From Galerina marginata (lineage: Eukaryota > Basidiomycota > Agaricomycetes > Agaricales > Galerinaceae): a stretch of DNA of 64,000 nucleotides. A program made the position numbers and the translations under genes. The notes under the pieces are model-generated. The model saw only the letters and a program-made list of their open reading frames with translations, did no database searches and was not told the DNA's origin. Below are positions 1 through 10,835 of this stretch, one piece after another. Position 1 is the first letter of the stretch. Every line of letters begins with the position of its first letter. Where the stretch lies: contig JAECYW010000018.1 in assembly GCA_023014335.1 (NCBI GenBank), positions 1,588,445 through 1,652,444 of the forward strand. The letters are read 5' to 3'.

Positions 1-1957
1 GGATGTGTTGTTGCTTGAAGCAGGTCCCACGTAAGATTCCAGCACCTTGTTGAGGATATTGGTTCAATATTTTGTGTCAGTGATGCCGGAGTTCTGGAGA
101 TTGAAATCCCATTCCTATGCACCCATACAACACCGCAGACGCCGTGGGATTGGAATTATACGACGATTCCTCAACCTGGTTTGAACGGTGCATCTATATC
201 CTATCCTCGTGGACATGTGCTGGGCGGGACCAGCTCAGTCAGTACGGATCGTCATTTTGTTTCGTTGTTGCTTGCACTTAATGTTCAGTTTAGATTGCCT
301 GGTCTATACCCGTGGATCAAAAGCGGATTTCGACCGCTACGCCAAAGTTACGGGTGACGAAGGCTGGTCATGGGAGAATATGTTGCCATATTTTAAGAAA
401 AGCGAGAAATTCACCCCACCCTCAGATCGTCACAATACAACGGGCGAATTCAATCCATCTGTCCACGGGTTCAATGGTTTCAACTCGGTCAGCTTACCAG
501 GGGCACCTACAGTGATCGATAATCGTGTCAACTTGGCAATCGAGCAACTACATGGCGAATTTGTTCCCAACCTCGATACGAACTCAGGGAGTCCCATTGG
601 TTTCGGTGAAGATTTTCCTTTGCTCATTTAAGGGCTTCCTGACCTTTCAGATCAGGTTGGTCTCAAGCGGTGATTGACGGACCATCTGGGACGCGTAGTA
701 GTTCAGCGGCTGGCTATCTGTCAACAAGCATTCGTAACCGATCAAATCTACATATTCTTCTCAACGCTCAGGTATCCCGCCTCCTCCCAACAGGTAAGGA
801 AAAGGGCGTGCCGATTTTCCGTAAAGCCGAGTTCCGCGTTAATCGAGAAGGTTAGTGGATGAATGAAGAAGTATGTGTATATGCTAACGCACTTTTAGGT
901 CCATTGCAGACAGTAACTGCTACTCGAGAAGTTATCGTATCGGCTGGGTCTATAAACACACCACAGATCCTACTTAACTCTGGTATCGGGAACGCAGGAA
1001 GTCTAAAGTCTCTGGGGATTCCGTCTCTCATTGACTTGAGCGACGTGGGTGAGAATCTTTCCGACCATCCGATTATCGTCTTCTCTTGGCTCGTGAACTC
1101 GAACGAGACCTACGATGCGTTCAATCGTAACTCCACACTTCAATCCGAGGAAATACAGATCTGGAAAACCACGAGAGAAGGCGCTTTCGTCAATGGTATC
1201 GCTCAGCATATCGGGTTTGTTCGCGTACCGGATAATAGTCCTATCTTCCACTCGTCCCCAAACCCAACCTCGGGACCAAATTCCCCACACTTCGAAATTT
1301 TCGTCTCAGTACGTCCTTAATTTCTTAAACCGCCTTGAGCAACGTTTACATTTACTTTTATAACAGAATTTTTTGCTGGGAAATACGCCGCCGACGGGGA
1401 ATTTCCTTAGCATCTCGGCCATCATGTTAACCCCTGGACCATCCGCCCGAGGTTCAGTTAAAATCAACTCGACCAATTCCTTCGACGTTCCGATTATCGA
1501 TGCTGGGCTGCTTACTGACAAGACCGATGTGCCTTTGCTTCGCGAGGCTGTTAGAAGCATCCTCCGACTGAGCTCGGCTCCAGCTTGGTCTGACTATATC
1601 ATCGGGCCCGCGGATCCATCTCAGCCGACCATTACATCTAGCGATGCTGAGATCGACGCATTTCTCAGGGCAAATGCACGGTCAGCATATCATGTTGTTG
1701 GAACCTCGAGTATGTCTCCGAAAGGTATGAAGACTGGTGTTGTCGACCCAGATCTAAGGTTGAAGAAGGCTATTGGCGTTCGTATCGTGGATGCCTCGAT
1801 TTTGGTATGTGGTTCCCTATACTTTACGGGTCATCGACGCTCAACCGTTTGGGCCTCATAGCCTTTTGCTCCCGCTGGCCATACTCAAGCAGCAACCTAT
1901 GCCCTAGCTGAGAGGGCTGCCGACCTGATCAAGACCGCCAACATCGTTTTGTCTTGA
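1..1957 (+). CDS. GMC oxidoreductase, copy 1 (5' end outside window)
   Basis: FAD-dependent glucose-methanol-choline oxidoreductase of the aryl-alcohol-oxidase type (CAZy AA3_2 by inference). Such enzymes are secreted and oxidise alcohols to aldehydes while reducing O2 to H2O2. The window opens inside exon 2 (LLLEAG, the end of the Rossmann fold). Exons: 1-30, 81-241, 294-605, 656-850, 899-1308, 1367-1804, 1862-1957, all with GT-AG introns and matching phases. Visible motifs are GGTSSVN and YTRGS (FAD/GMC signature 1), SAGSINTPQILL (GMC signature 2), and the two active-site histidines in YHVVGTSS and AGHTQA. No frameshift or stop is seen. The gene is a close paralogue of the complete copy at 41.7-43.9 kb, with identical exon lengths. 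The true substrate cannot be read from sequence. Confidence 0.93.
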
Positions 1958-4900
1958 CCACTGGGGATGAAATTCGCCCAGTCTTGATCTATACGATCAA
2001 GACGCCGTATCCACGTGTTCCCGATGTATCAACTGTAAAATGATGACTTATAGTTTTTCATCGAAGTAGCATCGCTGAGCGCGCCGTCAAGGCTTTGTCC
2101 AATCCGGCTCTCGTGAGATCCGTGGCATCTCCCGATCTCTTCCTAGGCTTGTCCCCATTCACCCACAATTCTTAGTTCCATCCCGCCATTTCTCGGTTTA
2201 GAGCGGGCTTGATTTCACCCGGGCCAGCGTTTGCAGCTGGCCGACACGTTATTTTTAAGTTGGAATATACGTACATTACGAGCAGTAAAGTCGTGCATGA
2301 GTTGAATGACTAATTCTATCTGAACGAGCTTCAAAATTTCTTTTGCGGTGAGCAATGGAAACACAGTCCCAACATGTTTGGGACATACAATCCTCAGCTT
2401 CTCAATTACTTCGTCTGAGCAGATACAGTCACTGGAGAAAACTAGAGAAAACTATAAGATTGCGGTTGATTCGGACGGTGATGCGAAGAATATTGTCGAA
2501 AGTGGGATGAGACAAGTAAATGTCCAGGCCAGAAAATCTTACTCGCCGACTTTCTTGTCAGTTGTCAGATTGTGAACCATACTAGTTCCGAATTCTCAAT
2601 GTTAGTCAGAATTTTGTGGCCTGGTACCTGGGGTAGCATAACAGAACGTACAATTATTTTACTAGGCAAAAGTAAAATGGGAGCGGAACAAAGAAGTTAG
2701 ATGATTAAGATTTGTAGGTCAACGAGCCTTGATTTTGCCGTTCTCCAAATACTTACATTCAGGCTTATTCACGTCCCGAAATGGGCAAAAAAGACGCGAC
2801 GCGCTTATCACGTGGTGACGTGGTCGTGCCTCGTGAAGCAGAGGCAAAAGAAATTAGAAATCGTTCGATTATAACTTGATCAACAACCACCACATCGGCT
2901 GTCACGCGCACGACTCGCTCTGGCTCTACTTGCCAAACGCTGCTCACGGGAGGCTACGACGACATTGACAGTGAGCACGAGAATCGCAAGTCTTACTGAG
3001 GTATCCGCTCTTCCTCTCCCGTTGTTTCAAGCAGTCTAACTCGAACCCCGCCAGAAAACCCCAGCGCCAGCAGTACACGCGCTTGTAATTTCGAACATGA
3101 CTATGCGCCTCTGGATGGCTCTTTCCTGTCTCCGCTTATGCTCTGATGTTGGTAAGTTTTCTTTGTCCATGTCCTCCTCAATTTCTGGGATCATGCATCG
3201 TTAATTTTATGTTGGTGTCAGTCTCTGAAGATGTAGAAGGCTGATGCGTTGCTCGTGGCAAGCACCAAAACTGTCGATGTACTGACTCCTCGAGGCCAAT
3301 TGCCTAACGATACGGTTGCGACTCACGGCATTATCGACTGGGTGGTGTCGAAACAGTGCAGCATCGTAAGACGTCATGGGTCTTTTTTCAATGATTCAAA
3401 AGCTGATGATTTCGATCTTGATTATAGTGCATATACCCCGAGAAAGCCCAACCAAAGCAGGTTGCGAAACCGAGCGGTTTTCTGATCGGCAGATACCAGC
3501 GACACAAACATCTCGCACTTGTCTGCATCTTTTCCATTTCTCTTTTTCGTTGTACTAACTGGAAGACCTCATAGGTGATGCGTCCACCTCGAGGAACCGA
3601 CTTTAACCCTCCAAGGACTCCCGACGCTGGGAGCGGGAAGCACGAGGAATGCCATTATGCGTGCATATATGCACCTAGGCCGGTCGAATGACACTTTTGC
3701 CCATCGACCATCGCAGCACCGTCGCCACGAGCACCCAAAACGGCCTCGGCGTCACGGTCCGGCTGCCAATGTCCTACCTCAGCCACCAACAGACGAATTC
3801 TGCACATGGTTGGAATTAACGGCAGTGTTAGGATTGCGGTCGTTGTATACTTCAAGTCTATGTTCCTGTTATCCCCTCCTCATGTTTGTAGGTAGCGTAC
3901 CGCTATAAAAAGAATTTTATAAATGACAGCTATCTTGCAGTTAAGACTGGGTGTGTCATTTAACAAAGGGCAAGGTGGACAGCTACATCGGCTGCTGGTG
4001 ATGGCTGTGATGTGCAGCGATCAAATTATTTCCTTTCATAGATTATCCGATTATAGCTCCGGGCCTTCTGTCCGTTCAGAGTCGAATAACTCGGAGTATA
4101 ACAAACCACCATCATGTCGCGTTCGCCTGTTGCCCAATCGTTCATTTGGAACCCTGTCATATATCCCTGTATGAAGCAATAGACGGCTCCGTCGCACCAG
4201 AAGTTACACATCATGAGCAGGTCCGAAACCTCCTCGTTTTCGACGGCTTTTCACGGGTTCTAAACCTCAACCGACTGACTTCGACCACTTTCAGGACAAG
4301 TACGTACTTTCTACTTATGCTCTGTGGCACTCGCTCATGCCCTGCTTGTCAATGCGTTAGAATTATGACATTGGCCCATAAAGAGTTCGCTTGTCCTGTA
4401 GGGCTAACCCGGCAACTTGGCTGCGGTAGGAGGCACCCAAACGATGGTAGCCGAAACTCGTGGAGAGAAGGTTCAGTCGACTTTGCTGCCTTTTGCTGCA
4501 GTATGATTCTCTTCCACTTTTCTTTGCGTACGTCATCCCATCCCTTATCGATTTCTTACCCTCTCCTGTTTAAATTTGTTCCGCAATCAACTAGACTCTG
4601 CACTCTTATCATGATCGCGGGTTCAGGAGGAGCAAAACATCGTGGAGGACGACCTCCAATAGTGACGTAGACCTGATGACGTTTCATCCTTCAAAGCTTC
4701 ATCCCTGGGAGGCTGGACTAAACTGCGGCAGTCGAGGCACAAATCGCGGAATTCTCATGGGGACTTTTGAAGCCATCGTTTCCGCAGACGATCAAACTTT
4801 GAACGCAACTGGCCGTATCCCACCAACTCATGGTTTTGAAAGTAACCCCAGGCGGGTTTGGCTAGACCTTGGATTTGATTGCTCATTTGGTACGTTACTC

Positions 4901-6265
4901 AATCCATTCGTATTAATTCTTTCTCTAATTATCAAACGCCTCCCTTTCTTTCTTTCTTTAAAAGATCCGTCCGGTCTCCATTGTGGGTTTTGTGTCAAAT
5001 CACGGCTGAACAACGACCAACACATCGGCTGCGTTCCTTTCTCTATGCCCCATGGAACAGACCGGCACGCAAGTTTGCCGTACTGGACGGATTAATGTCT
5101 GGAGTCATTTCCGACGTAAGACGGCTGGAATGACGCCACCATGAACTTGTCTTTTGCAGGTCCGAGAGATGGGCGTCTCATAAGGTATATCGGAGGCCAA
5201 GCCGGAAGAGGTGATACGAACGGGCGACAGAACTGGTCCAGGAACCGGCCACCAGAGCATCAGAGCAGTTTCTTCCCTTACCAGGCCTTTATGCGAGTAC
5301 TCATATCTCTCGTAATACGCGCAGACACCCACCTAATTTCTCGTTTCTTGGCCTTACAACTTGGCCCTCTCTTCCGCGTTTCCGTTTGTTCGATATTTGC
5401 GATGCCGCCTAAACTATTTGGACCAATTATTCGTCTGGTAACCAAATGGCGGTTATTCGGGCTAATTCCCGTAAGTACGCCATCCTTGATTCCTTCTCTT
5501 TCTTGCAGTGGTGAGCGTGCTAGAACGTTGACCCAGAAATTTCGAAGCAGCTTTGAATCTGATGGCCTCGCTGCCACCCCGAGAAATGTATTAACTTTTT
5601 GTTGGCCGGAACTACCTTTTATTCAATCTTTACAGGCATTCCACTCCGTCTGAAACCTGAGGCCTGAGGCCTGATCTGCAACGCGTCACCATTTAGTGTT
5701 TCTGTGAGTATACTTAAAGTTTCTGTATCATTCGCCTTTGTTCACTCGGTTGTCGCTAGGCCCGCTACCGTATTGTTTTCATCCTCTTGGGCGGGGAAAT
5801 TCTCTTGTCACAGGAACGTCTCTGATTGTCCTTTAAAGCACGAACACTGGACTGTTGATCTGAGGCGATATTTTCCGAGGGTACCAGATAAGTAAGTAAG
5901 CGAGTTGACTTCTGCGAGAGAAGTGGGTCGCCCGTACTTGCTGCCCACTTTTCCTCCGGATCCAGGTCAATCGTAAAACTAGTGTGCAATGAATGTTTTT
6001 CAAGTGATACTGTCTTACACCTACTTTGAATTTCTTTTTTTACTTCGTATTTCTCATAGAAATTTCAATGTACAGTACAGTTTGGCGACCATATGGCGAC
6101 GAAAGTCACGGTCATGTCAAATCATCTGACGTGACACCACGCGATGTTCAACAAGTCGTCACCGACTCTTGACTGACTCAAAGTCTGACTGAAGCCATTC
6201 ATTTCCTTATCCTCATAACCGTAAAAGCGATATTACGAAGAATAAGATACAACATTTAGTGCAGG
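1958..6265. other. 4.3 kb without a convincing gene
   Basis: Several splice-like pairs are visible, for example a GTACGT...CAACTAG pair around 4531-4595, GTACGTTAC...TTTAAAAG around 4891-4964, and GTAAGACGG...TTTTGCAG around 5115-5159. Coding-like stretches sit between them (around 4676-4890 and 4965-5114). I could not join them into one open frame longer than about 70 residues, and I recognise no family. A short hydrophobic start at 3096, followed by GTAAGT, may be the first exon of a small secreted protein. Most likely this is decayed coding DNA or one uncharacterised gene. Confidence 0.4.
1981..2003 (+). promoter_or_regulatory. 3'-UTR hairpin after GMC copy 1
   Basis: A perfect 9-bp stem (GTCTTGATC / GATCAAGAC) with a TATAC loop begins 24 nt after the stop codon. 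The same hairpin sits at the same distance behind copy 2, with one base pair changed on both sides. It could be an mRNA stability or 3'-end processing element; the function is inferred. Confidence 0.5.
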
Positions 6266-7539
6266 ATGCTGTAAGAACCCTGTTTCTCTCTTCAATTCAC
6301 GCTGACGGCGTCGTGCAGACCTTCAACCACGGACGATTCCATTTTCGACGGTCTCTCTGCGGGTGATCTGTACAGATATTCGTGGACGTGCAGAGATGCC
6401 CACGATGCAGTTTCCTCTTACTTTCGGCGCAACAAGAACTTTGATCTTCACAAGGTTCTAGAACGCTACTTTTCGCCGGAAGAAGTCTTTAAGTTTCGCG
6501 AATTGCAGGCCGCAACGGGGATGTTCATATCGGGATCCACGGCACTACAATTTTTGGATCGTACAGAATACCCAGAATCTGACCTCGATTTATACGTGCA
6601 GCATCGTTATCGTAGGCCAATCGCTTGGTGGCTGAAGGAAATCGGGTATAATCTAATTCCACATCCCAATCATCAGAACCTGGGCCTGAGCCTAAACCAA
6701 GTTCTCGATTTGGTTCCCGACTTCCGAACGCCCCTAGACCATGATACACACCCTGCTCCGGCGAAAGGTTACTTCGGTGCCGCTACTGTCCTTAATTTCG
6801 AGAAGGTTGATCCGTATCGTAAAATTCAGCTGATCACTTGTTATCGTTATCCACTCGAGATGGTCTTGAACTTTCATTCAAGTGAGATTGGATTTATTTC
6901 TTATGGTTTATGCTCTTATCTCTCCGCCCCAGCGTGTGTCATGAATGTCATAACTCATGAAAAGGCTTACTCGCTCTATCCCCGGGCTACCTTCGACGAA
7001 CGCCGCACATTGAGCTATGTACCTGATCCAACGGAAGACAATGGGTATGAAAAACGCAAAGTCGCTCTCCAGAAGTACACATCCAGAGGCTGGACAGTCG
7101 TCGATAGAATCACCGATGAAGAGTTCCGCGACCCAAGGTCGGCCTTCGCCTCTGGTGAACGACATTTGGGAGACTCCAAGTGTTGGACCCTGCCTATATT
7201 GCCGAAGCTAGCTCTTCCCAAGAGTACTATCAAGGCAAACTCATGGGCTTTGCTTTATGATCGTAAGTTGGAGCCGCTGATGACTTTCACAGTCCTCGTT
7301 TCTAGGAGACTCCGTTTTACCTACCTCATTGCTGATGAACGCCTACGGCAATTTGTGGCTCGTATTTTCACTGTGCATATGAAAGGCGAACGTGCAGATA
7401 CAAAGTGGGTGATATATTTTGCTACCCTTGACCTGTCAACTTACCTCACTACTGCAACAGGGATATCGATGATTACTTAGCTGCGGTGATCGCGAAATAT
7501 AGGAAGCAAAACGATTCGCGCGTCTTCTATAGTCTTTAA
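6266..7539 (+). CDS. Nucleotidyltransferase-fold-like hypothetical protein
   Basis: Model: 6266-6270, 6319-7404, 7461-7539. The five-base first exon ATG-CT is joined by a 48-nt intron; the last intron (GTGGGT...CAACAG, 56 nt) restores the frame to a TAA at 7537. The total is 1,170 nt, 389 residues. About residues 12-30 (GLSAGDLYRYSWTCRDA) resemble the short F-box-like helix common in agaricomycete proteins. Around residue 70 is GSTALQF followed by SDLDLYV, which fits the G-S...D-x-D metal-binding pattern of nucleotidyltransferase-fold proteins. Activity is not shown by sequence alone. A GTAAGT at 7263 could be an extra donor, but using it breaks the frame. The five-base exon is the least certain part; the body from about 6340 is solid. 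Confidence 0.7.
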
Positions 7540-8619
7540 GGGACCTTTACCTTGGTCTTCCTACCCCGCTCCAAGTTCTTCACCTCGCGATCCCGAACGT
7601 TATACTTATCGAGTTGAACTTATCATTGTATTTAGATACCCTACACCTCTTCCAATGCTTCGTTACCCCATTTGACCTCTTCTACATGGGCAGACCGTGG
7701 CTGATGTTCACCCAGGTCCGGATTTGGGCTTTAGGGCAGTGGTCGACCTTTCGGGTTGGCTTACGAAGTGCGATCTCCTACCTGGAAACGAATCCGAGAA
7801 GTGGCGTAGGCCCGATTCTAAAGACGCCATTTCTATTCATATCGCCAAAGTCGCGCGCGCTGCCAATGAAGCTGTGTGCTGTTTGTTTTGTCCATGCCTT
7901 GACACGTTGACCATAGTGGAAATTCTAGACTCCCCTGCGCCACTGCCTGCAGCCTTTAGAACAAACGGTGACGTCGGAAACTGATTGCAATAGAAAGATT
8001 TGGTATTTAAACTTCCTTTGCTTGCCGGGATGCAAATCACTGGTGTTCAGGAATTGTTCCAGTTACTGCGCCGTCAGGAATCCAGCCGCAGTAAAATAAC
8101 ACCGTTAACGATTGAAATGGAATACATATTGGTATCTAAAATTGTTATCTTGATTTCTATCGTATTCAATAGGACTGATCCATTCAAACTACAAAACCGA
8201 ATTCGACCAACAGCCCAAACGTGACCGCTGGCTGCGTGGATATCCTCATGAACAGAGGCGGCTCGAATGTTATGTGGAAGCATGGGTTACTGATATATAA
8301 TCCACCTGGCGTGGTCTCCTTATTCGTGCGTTGGCTCTTCGATTTTTTGCTGTCGGTTTAAACAATGGCCTTCTGACTATTATATTTTGATCCTCCAAAT
8401 TTCGAATAGAAACTCCTTACTGTTCCGCACCAAGAAGATGATATCATAGGCACAAGAGTCGTGTGGTGTGGCACTGGTTCCGCTGCCCAGGTAGCTTCCT
8501 GGAAACTTATTGGTGACGCATGCGATGCACCCGCATCTCATAAAAGCTGAAACTGAGCCCTGAGGATTGGATACGTGTATCGTTTTCTATCTGCCAAGCC
8601 ACGCACATAACTTTGAAAT
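7540..8619. other. Intergenic, with short coding-like remnants
   Basis: Two stretches read like protein but do not join: 7690-7970 on the plus strand (starts GQTVADVHPG, about 95 codons, two CxxC-like cysteine pairs) and 8150-8301 on the plus strand (ends EAWVTDI then TAA). A possible intron (GTATCT...TTCAATAG) between 8131 and 8172 does not preserve frame. This may be the wreck of one gene downstream of the preceding one. Confidence 0.35.
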
Positions 8620-8968
8620 ATGCAACTGACTTTAGTCTTCATTATCGCAGTCTTTGGATTCGCGCACTTCATCCATGCCGATTGCCCAGCCTGCCCATTG
8701 ATCCTTGAGAAGGGATATACATTAACCGATCAAACGAATGGAAATTGCACGTATGTCTCTGTCTCTATAGCTAATAATACGATGTTGATCCTGGGAAATC
8801 AGGTTTTGCAGTCCAAGCAATTTTACGTTCCAATGTGATTATTGGGTAAGTAGCCTGGATGTCCTCAGCCGTGGTGTTGACAGAAACGGCGATAAAAACA
8901 GCTTACAGGGGAAATGGAGAGAAGGGTCCCATCAGATGCATTGCTGTGTCCCCAACGGTTACCCTTAA
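8620..8968 (+). CDS. Small secreted cysteine-rich protein (77 aa)
   Basis: Exons 8620-8750, 8803-8845, 8909-8968, joined by 52- and 63-nt GT-AG introns (GTATGT...AATCAG and GTAAGT...TTACAG). The total is 234 nt, with phases agreeing. The N-terminus (MQLTLVFIIAVFGFAHFIHA) is a clear signal peptide, with cleavage likely before DCPACP. The mature part is about 57 residues with seven cysteines (CxxC, CxxC, C, CC). No family is recognised; small secreted proteins of this kind are common in Agaricomycetes and some act at the cell surface or on hosts, but no role can be assigned here. Unspliced, the frame would end at 8838 without most of the cysteines. Confidence 0.65.
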
Positions 8969-10835
8969 CGGAGGACGCTTGCAAGTTCTATACCAAGGGA
9001 GGTATACATGACTGATGGGTCCGTCCTAATCTCCGGACCAGGACATCTGCACGACGGCTAAAATGTAAGCGCAAGGCCGAGGTATCTATAGGGGTGACGC
9101 TGATTCACAACTTGCTCGTATTTCCTTAGCATCCAAAGCTTGCACAAGTCCACTGGATATCCGGTTAGTAGATCCGTAGGCCCGAGGTGTACAAGCGCTC
9201 TGCAGTCGAAATTTCAATACTTGCTCTGCAATACAATATATTTAGGATTTTCGCTGACTAAACGGTAATCATTGAGAGTGGACGCCTTCTATTTCCGTGT
9301 CGGTTTACTCAGTCAGCTCACGTTTCTGCACGGTATCACTAATGACAGGACCGCAGTAACATCTTTGAACCTATAGCTAGCAGGAATCCGAGCTGACGGA
9401 CCTTGTGAGAGTTTTAGCGTCATTGTGCTGAAGGGATATTGTACCCATGCTCGGTATGGCTAATCGTAAGAACCCTAGCAGGCTGAGTAGACGTCATAGC
9501 GCATGACCTTTTGGTGCTTAATTTAAGTCAGGCCATTTAGAGCGCCGCGATCCGAGTAAATTTTCTCTTGGCTTAATTCTACGGCTACTACAATGCACTT
9601 TACGAAGGTTAAAGTCCTCATACCAATGAACCCAGGTATATATCGGTACTAAATATTCCGTAGCGGGTTGGAGTGAGCACCGGACAGGGATGGCAATATA
9701 GACCTAGGAATCAACTCCGCCAGTGGCTCAAGGGCTCAATGGCTTTAAATAAGTCAGAAACGCTTTCTAGTGTTTACCCTAATTCATTTACTTGATTAAA
9801 AGCGCTACGCCACCTGCGTGTTCCGAGGAGAACACTCAAATATCAAGTTTAGATTATTACTCACGACATCCTTCCGAAACGTGATGTGCATTATTTTCCG
9901 AGATGCCCTGCAGACGCCTATTCTTTTCAAGCATGTTGACGAACACACGAATCAGTATAAGTGTTCCAAACTTGCGGTACGCGACCTCACGCAAGGAGTT
10001 CTTTTCAAGCTGCCAGAACCGAATCATGATGAACAGTAACGTTCTTTGCTTCGGCGCCTACTTGTAGTAATAGTAGGGGTTTCTCTCGCAAAGAAGCAGC
10101 TGATCAGTTGCGGTTCCACCTCCCATCTTTCTTCCGTCAGGATACTGTATAGTCTTATCGCCCAACAATCAGTCGAAGAGGATACCCACCATGATAATCA
10201 CAAGCTCCTTGACACAGAAAAGATGACATTGGTGCTTGCCTGTGAAGAGGACACGAGAATGGTCATTGTTTCCCTGTGTTCTGGGATACCTGACCATCTT
10301 TAGCCTCATGCTGCTGAGCGCGAAATCAGTCAGGTCAATAACGATCAATTCTGTCGATGTTAACTAAAGATATACGAACTAAACTCGCTAATTAGTGCAA
10401 TGGAACCCAATTTTAGGGCGTGAATTGACTGCCGGCGCGGACAGAGAGGTCATGTCCCGTTTCAAAAAGAGTATTCAAACGCAGCGGCCTGACAGTGGTC
10501 ACAAGGCGACTAACTTATGAGACGAGATTTAACCGGCGTTAGGAGCAAATAAATATGCGGCAGCGCGCTTTCCGTTGACTTCTCAGGGTATGTTTTGACT
10601 CTCAGAAAGGTCGAATGGCGTTCACGCCACGGACAGTAGGACATCGTAACTATGAGTCCAGGTACCATAAAACAAAGAGTTCAGAGGCAGGTAAAGAGGC
10701 GTTCGTTGTAAAAGGTCGTCCATGAGTATGCGTCGTAACTTGAAGCTCGAGTCATAAATTACATGCTACGTGTATTCGCGTCGTCCGTCATTTACGTTCA
10801 TTGCAAAGCATAAAACAGAAAGCCCAGCAGGGATA
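8969..10835. other. 1.9 kb gene-free stretch
   Basis: I see no open frame longer than about 85 codons, no recognisable protein motif, no tandem repeat and no terminal repeats. Base composition is even and stops are frequent in all frames. It looks like old non-coding or fully decayed DNA. Confidence 0.5.

Noticed and set aside
7263..7306. Extra intron in the nucleotidyltransferase-like gene (GTAAGT...TCTAG)
   Set aside because: Removing it leads to an early stop; keeping it gives an open frame to a well-supported last intron.
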